Positions 23,501 to 26,384 of a stretch of 26,384 nucleotides of DNA are shown here, piece by piece. The stretch lies in NCBI GenBank assembly GCA_035340715.1, contig DAOQTX010000041.1, forward strand, positions 1-26,384, written 5' to 3'. The position numbers and the translations under genes were made by a program. This DNA is from DAOQTX01 sp035340715. Lineage in GTDB: Bacteria; Bacteroidota; Bacteroidia; AKYH767-A; OLB10. The number at the start of each line of letters is the position of its first letter. Within the stretch, counting starts at the first letter, position 1. A model generated the notes under the pieces. It worked only from the letters and a program-made list of their open reading frames with translations. It made no database searches and was not told the DNA's origin.

Positions 23501-26384
23501 CCATTACTTACACTGATATAAATTGCACCGTTGCTTAATCCGTTACACGTAACGTTGATTGTTGAATCTAATGCAACAGAAGGAACACCTGAATTGGTCA
23601 ATGTTATTACAGTATCTTTCGTACAAGATTGGCTGTCAGTAATGGTTACGGTATAGGTTCCGGAATTTAACGAACTCACACTTGCAGTAGTTTGGCCTGT
23701 ATTCCATAAATAATTATAAGGTGAACTCCCTCCTGAAGCAATAATGGAAATTGATCCATTACTCAAAGCACAACTTGGATTTATAACTGAAGAAGAAATT
23801 GAAAGTGCATTTGGTTGATTAATGTTGAATGATTGCGTAACTGTACATCCAAATAAATCGGAAACCGTTATCGTATATATTCCCGCTGCAACATTAATAA
23901 GATCTTGTACCGAAGAACCATTGCTCCAATCGTAACTGTATGGACTTACTCCACCGCTTACAGAAAGATAAATATTTCCATCTGACCCATTAAAACAGGA
24001 TACTTGAATGATACTATCAACTGTTATTTGCGGACCTCCTAATACGGGTACAGTAACACTTGCAGTTGTTGTACAAGCATTGGCATCGCTTACCGTAACC
24101 GTATAGACTCCTGCAGATAAAGATGTAATGTTTGAATTGGTTGACCCAGTATTCCATACAAAACTATAAGGAGTAGTTCCTCCACTTGCCAAGGCACTTG
24201 CTGTTCCATTTGACACACCACAATTGGTTCCAGTCGAGCTGGTACTCAACAGTAAAACGGTAGGGCTGCTAATGGTAAATGATGCAGTAGATGAACAAGA
24301 GTTAATATCGGTAACCGTTACGGTATAAGTTGCAGCAGACAGATTACTTACATCCTGAGTAGTAGCTCCATTAGACCAGCTATAACTAAACGGACTTTGC
24401 CCATTGCTAATGCTAATGTCGATAAATCCATTTGCTGAGTTAAAGCAACTCTCATTGCCAAGCAAATTCAGAGCAATAGATGGACCGCTGATATTTAAAA
24501 TGTTGGTACTTGCTGTTCCGGTGCAACTGTTTAAATCAGAAACAGTCACCGTATAAACTGCAGCGGCCAAATTAGTTGTCATTTGATTGGTCGATCCGTT
24601 AGACCAAGCATACGAATAAGTACCAGCTCCACCCGAAGGCAATGCAGTTGCCGAACCATTTGCTTGATTGCATTTCTCATTCACTTTTGTAATGCTAACT
24701 ACAATCGCATTGGGTTCAGAAATTGAATAGGTTGATGTACTTACACATGAATTAAAATCGGTTACAGTAATGGTATAATTTCCTGCACTTAGTCCCGATA
24801 CGTTTTGTGTTGTTGCACCATTACTCCATAAAAAACTATATGGAGAAGTTCCACCTAATACGGTAATGTTAATAGAACCATTTGAGCCACCATTACACGT
24901 TACATTATTCAAACTTGAGATAAATATGGAAGGATTACCGGTATTAATAATATTGCTACTAGCCGTTTTTGTACAGGCGTTTCCATCACTCACTGTTACG
25001 GTATAGTTACCACTAGATAATCCTGAAATACTTGAAAAGGTAGAACCGTTTGACCAAAGGTAGTTGTATGGATTAGTACCACCACTGACATTAGCTGTTA
25101 TTACACCATTATTACTTCCACACGTAGCATTTATTTTATTTAATGTAATACTAATTGGCAATGGTTCACTCACCACGGTATCAGCAGATGCCTGACAGGT
25201 GTTTTGATCGGTTACAGTAACGGTATAGGATCCAGCCAATAGACTAGAAATATTTTGAGTAGTCAACCCATTGCTCCATAAAAATGAATAGGGTGATGTA
25301 CCACCACTTATTGATATATTTATAGACCCATTATTACCTCCATTACACGTAACATTACTTATTGATGTAATGTTAATTTGAGGTCCGCCCACGTTTACCA
25401 AATTCACACTCCTGGATCTAGTACAAGCATTAGCATCTGTTATTGTAACTGTATATACTCCTGCAGATAATGAGGTAATACTAGTATTGGTAGATCCGGT
25501 GCTCCACAGATAAGTGTATGGAGAAGTACCTCCACTGGCTAAGGCACTAGCCGATCCGTTTGAGGCTCCACATGTTGCAGGTATTGTATTTGTATTGATT
25601 ACAATTTGTGTTGGTTCTGAAATTACGGTGGACAAAGTACTTGTACAACTATTTGCATCCGTAACAGTAACAGTATAAGTGCCCGCTGATATATTGCTTA
25701 TATCCTGAATAGTAGTGGCATTACTCCACACATAGCTATAAGGAGCTGTGCCATTTACCACAGAAACATAAATCGCTCCATCGTTTCCTGAAAAGCAACT
25801 TACATCCAACGCAGAATCCAACAATAGTGATGGAGGAGTTATCGCTAAGATATTCGTGTTACTGCTTCGTGTACACCCATTGAAATCAGTTACTGTTACA
25901 GTGTATATTCCAGGCGAGAGAGCACTTATGCTATTGGTTGTGCTTCCTATGTTCCACAGAAAACTATATGGACTTGTTCCTCCGAGCGGTACTACAGTTG
26001 CCATTCCATTATTAAGTGCACAAGTAGCATTGGTTTTTGTAATACCTGCTGTGAGCAAAGCAGGTTGTGTTATGCTTGCACTAACGGTTGCGGAACAAGC
26101 ATTAGCGTCACTAACGGTTACGGTATAGGTAGCGGCTACAACGTTACTAAGATTTTGATTGGTTGATCCATTGCTCCATGAAAAAGTAAAAGGAGCAGTA
26201 CCTCCACTGACATTAATTTGAATTCCACCATTGTTTAAACCAAAACAAGAAACATTTTGAATATTGTTCACTCCCACTATAGGTCCGGTTTGATTTGTTA
26301 GTGTACGATTACCTGAAATAGTACAGCCATTAATATCGCTTATGGTCACAGTATAGGTAGCAGCATTTAATAAGCTTATTGTTG
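20545..26384 (-). CDS. Giant SprB-repeat surface adhesin, partial (N-terminus beyond right edge)
   Basis: At least 1945 codons are open to the window edge. An apparent GTG start at 26349 is just an internal Val: the reading frame continues upstream as more repeat (NAATYTVTISDINGC). From N to C it has one partial and 22 complete SprB-type repeats of ~75 residues (21316-26384), two PKD/Ig-like modules (~20830-21315; each begins near GFDQVIC or GPNQITC and ends with a WxVxxGxCxDxA motif) and a ~90-residue C-terminal domain beginning TFTPNGDGFNDTFVI. The last matches the gliding-motility-associated C-terminal domain (TIGR04131, type B T9SS signal) and ends in GFIELRR. Each repeat normally holds two Cys. 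It is a cell-surface protein exported by the type IX system, probably for adhesion or gliding; its ligand is unknown. Its stop overlaps the PorP/SprF start by four bases. Confidence 0.95.
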   Translation of the reverse strand, partial: TISLLNAATYTVTISDINGCTISGNRTLTNQTGPIVGVNNIQNVSCFGLNNGGIQINVSGGTAPFTFSWSNGSTNQNLSNVVAATYTVTVSDANACSATVSASITQPALLTAGITKTNATCALNNGMATVVPLGGTSPYSFLWNIGSTTNSISALSPGIYTVTVTDFNGCTRSSNTNILAITPPSLLLDSALDVSCFSGNDGAIYVSVVNGTAPYSYVWSNATTIQDISNISAGTYTVTVTDANSCTSTLSTVISEPTQIVINTNTIPATCGASNGSASALASGGTSPYTYLWSTGSTNTSITSLSAGVYTVTITDANACTRSRSVNLVNVGGPQINITSISNVTCNGGNNGSINISISGGTSPYSFLWSNGLTTQNISSLLAGSYTVTVTDQNTCQASADTVVSEPLPISITLNKINATCGSNNGVITANVSGGTNPYNYLWSNGSTFSSISGLSSGNYTVTVSDGNACTKTASSNIINTGNPSIFISSLNNVTCNGGSNGSINITVLGGTSPYSFLWSNGATTQNVSGLSAGNYTITVTDFNSCVSTSTYSISEPNAIVVSITKVNEKCNQANGSATALPSGGAGTYSYAWSNGSTNQMTTNLAAAVYTVTVSDLNSCTGTASTNILNISGPSIALNLLGNESCFNSANGFIDISISNGQSPFSYSWSNGATTQDVSNLSAATYTVTVTDINSCSSTASFTISSPTVLLLSTSSTGTNCGVSNGTASALASGGTTPYSFVWNTGSTNSNITSLSAGVYTVTVSDANACTTTASVTVPVLGGPQITVDSIIQVSCFNGSDGNIYLSVSGGVSPYSYDWSNGSSVQDLINVAAGIYTITVSDLFGCTVTQSFNINQPNALSISSSVINPSCALSNGSISIIASGGSSPYNYLWNTGQTTASVSSLNSGTYTVTITDSQSCTKDTVITLTNSGVPSVALDSTINVTCNGLSNGAIYISVSNGLPTYSYIWSNGSSSQDITSIANGVYTVTVTDQTGCTTTSSYTITQPTALSLSTSSTPADCNISNGSASVLPSGGTSPYTYLWNTGSTLSSITSLTPSTYTVTVTDNNSCSATSTIQVNNPGGPNVTLLNKTNVSCFGGNNGSISVNISGGSSPYLFLWNTGSTNQNISGLTSAIYTVTVTDGANCTATLSANITQPTALNLSTSQSASTCGLNNGSASASISGGTPSYSFIWNTGQTTASINNIAGGIYTVTVSDANLCTQSASITVGSLNAANITLNTIQNVNCNGQTNGSININVSGNGPFSYIWSNGATTQDINNIGAGNYTVTLTDNNGCTSVFDTLIIQPQAISLSLNITQPTCGQSNGTISANSSGGVTPHSYIWNTGSTQSSITGVPQGVYTLTITDQNACVLDTVFNLIGAGSPTSQLDSIVDNVCFGGNSGAIYIQINGGANPYSYIWSNGSTTQDIISLAAGTYTVTITDQAACTITASYVVGQSSAIQIGSNITPASCNVANGAVCALPSGGTAPYAFSWSTGSTNNCLSSIIAANYTVTITDAKGCTNLLLTTVNNLAAPIISVIDSGLISCFGFSNGYINTQISSGSPPFTFSWSNGASTQNISNLSAGIYSLTVSDSVGCIVNKNILITQPDSISTSATIPLLNGTYEITCNGDNDGSINLTVTGGTPSFSFAWSDGSSLQNRTNLSAGIYSVIISDSNGCVKQNQYLLEEPPMVTAEAGFDQVICGEDSIFISALAPTYGVGTWSIISGNAAIANAASNNTYLVNADTGTIQLLWTVTDGICTDTALLNVTVLDQIVAKGGPNQITCEDSVTMAAIQNPTYYGFWMTYDTLLVIADSLNAFSVISNLQVGINELYWIVQNGSCIDSARVQIIKNTPGSCETGIIAANTFTPNGDGFNDTFVIQGIEDFLDNELKVFNRWGNIVFESSPYNNKWKGLSESGNVLPEGTYFYILTIPSKDILLKGFIELRR
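21316..26384 (-). repeat. Tandem array of 22 complete and one partial SprB-type repeats, ~226 bp each
   Basis: The conserved unit end (TYTVTVTDxNxC) recurs 23 times between 26351 and 21385, giving a mean period of about 226 bp, always a multiple of three. Two unit types alternate. Type A has a (V)(T/S)C(N/F)G..NG.I start, a WSNG.TTQDIS core and an ITQP/ISEP end. Type B has a C..SNGSASA..SGG start, a W(N/S)TGST.SSI core and a GGP-like end. The array ends with two A-like units in a row. Unit DNA is diverged rather than identical, so this is an old coding repeat. Confidence 0.93.

Noticed and set aside
26347..26349. GTG start codon for the giant adhesin
   Set aside because: The frame continues upstream to the window edge with typical repeat sequence, so this is an internal Val and the gene is truncated by the window.
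21316..26384. Regularly spaced repeats considered as a CRISPR or non-coding satellite array
   Set aside because: The period is ~226 bp, always a multiple of three, units are diverged at the DNA level but conserved as protein, and the frame is open throughout.

Overview
The window looks like a chromosomal segment of a low-GC member of the phylum Bacteroidota. The evidence is an adhesin built from SprB-type repeats and ending in a gliding-motility/type IX secretion C-terminal domain, a PorP/SprF partner, a TonB-dependent receptor with an N-terminal carboxypeptidase-regulatory-like domain, putative promoters of the TTG-N-TAnnTTTG type, and the near absence of Shine-Dalgarno sequences. The order or genus cannot be settled from this sequence. 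Coding density is very high: the longest gap between genes is about 160 bp (664-823), so no gene-free stretch exceeds 300 bases. I see no tRNA, rRNA, insertion sequence, prophage or CRISPR array.

Layout. 1-663 (-): 5' part of a sensor histidine kinase, cut by the left edge. 824-5204 (-): a co-directional run, in transcription order FNR-like flavin reductase, uvrA and a LOG-family (TIGR00730) protein, closed by an intrinsic terminator. 5280-7385 (-): a likely operon of a class I O-methyltransferase, an uncharacterised protein with protein-kinase-like active-site spacing, and a small periplasmic LTxxQ (Spy/CpxP-like) protein, also closed by a hairpin. 7454-10481 (+): a metal-related cluster of a Cys-rich secreted protein, a TonB-dependent receptor and a secreted heavy-metal-associated (HMA) domain protein. 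10484-11968 (-): a secreted TPR protein. 12023-14327 (-): a Nif3-like metalloprotein followed by a coiled-coil/zinc-ribbon protein carrying a histone-H1-like Lys/Ala tail. 14410-16243 (+): lpxK overlapping a purine nucleoside phosphorylase gene. 16245-17261 (-): murB. 17312-17728 (+): a small three-helix membrane protein of unknown function. 17718-26384 (-): a giant repeat adhesin (N-terminus beyond the right edge), a PorP/SprF protein and an OmpA/TPR/PD40 lipoprotein, with overlapping stop and start codons.

How the parts relate. The right third is a dedicated type IX secretion unit: a surface adhesin, its probable outer-membrane anchoring or secretion partner, and a peptidoglycan-binding lipoprotein. 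The 7454-10481 cluster is probably an outer-membrane metal (possibly copper) acquisition or handling module. Much of the rest is housekeeping: DNA repair (uvrA), lipid A synthesis (lpxK), peptidoglycan synthesis (murB) and purine salvage. The features most worth a second look are the kinase-like protein, the histone-tail/zinc-ribbon fusion, the strict A/B alternation of adhesin repeats, the terminator placed directly in front of the TPR gene, and the near-zero spacing at all three convergent gene junctions.
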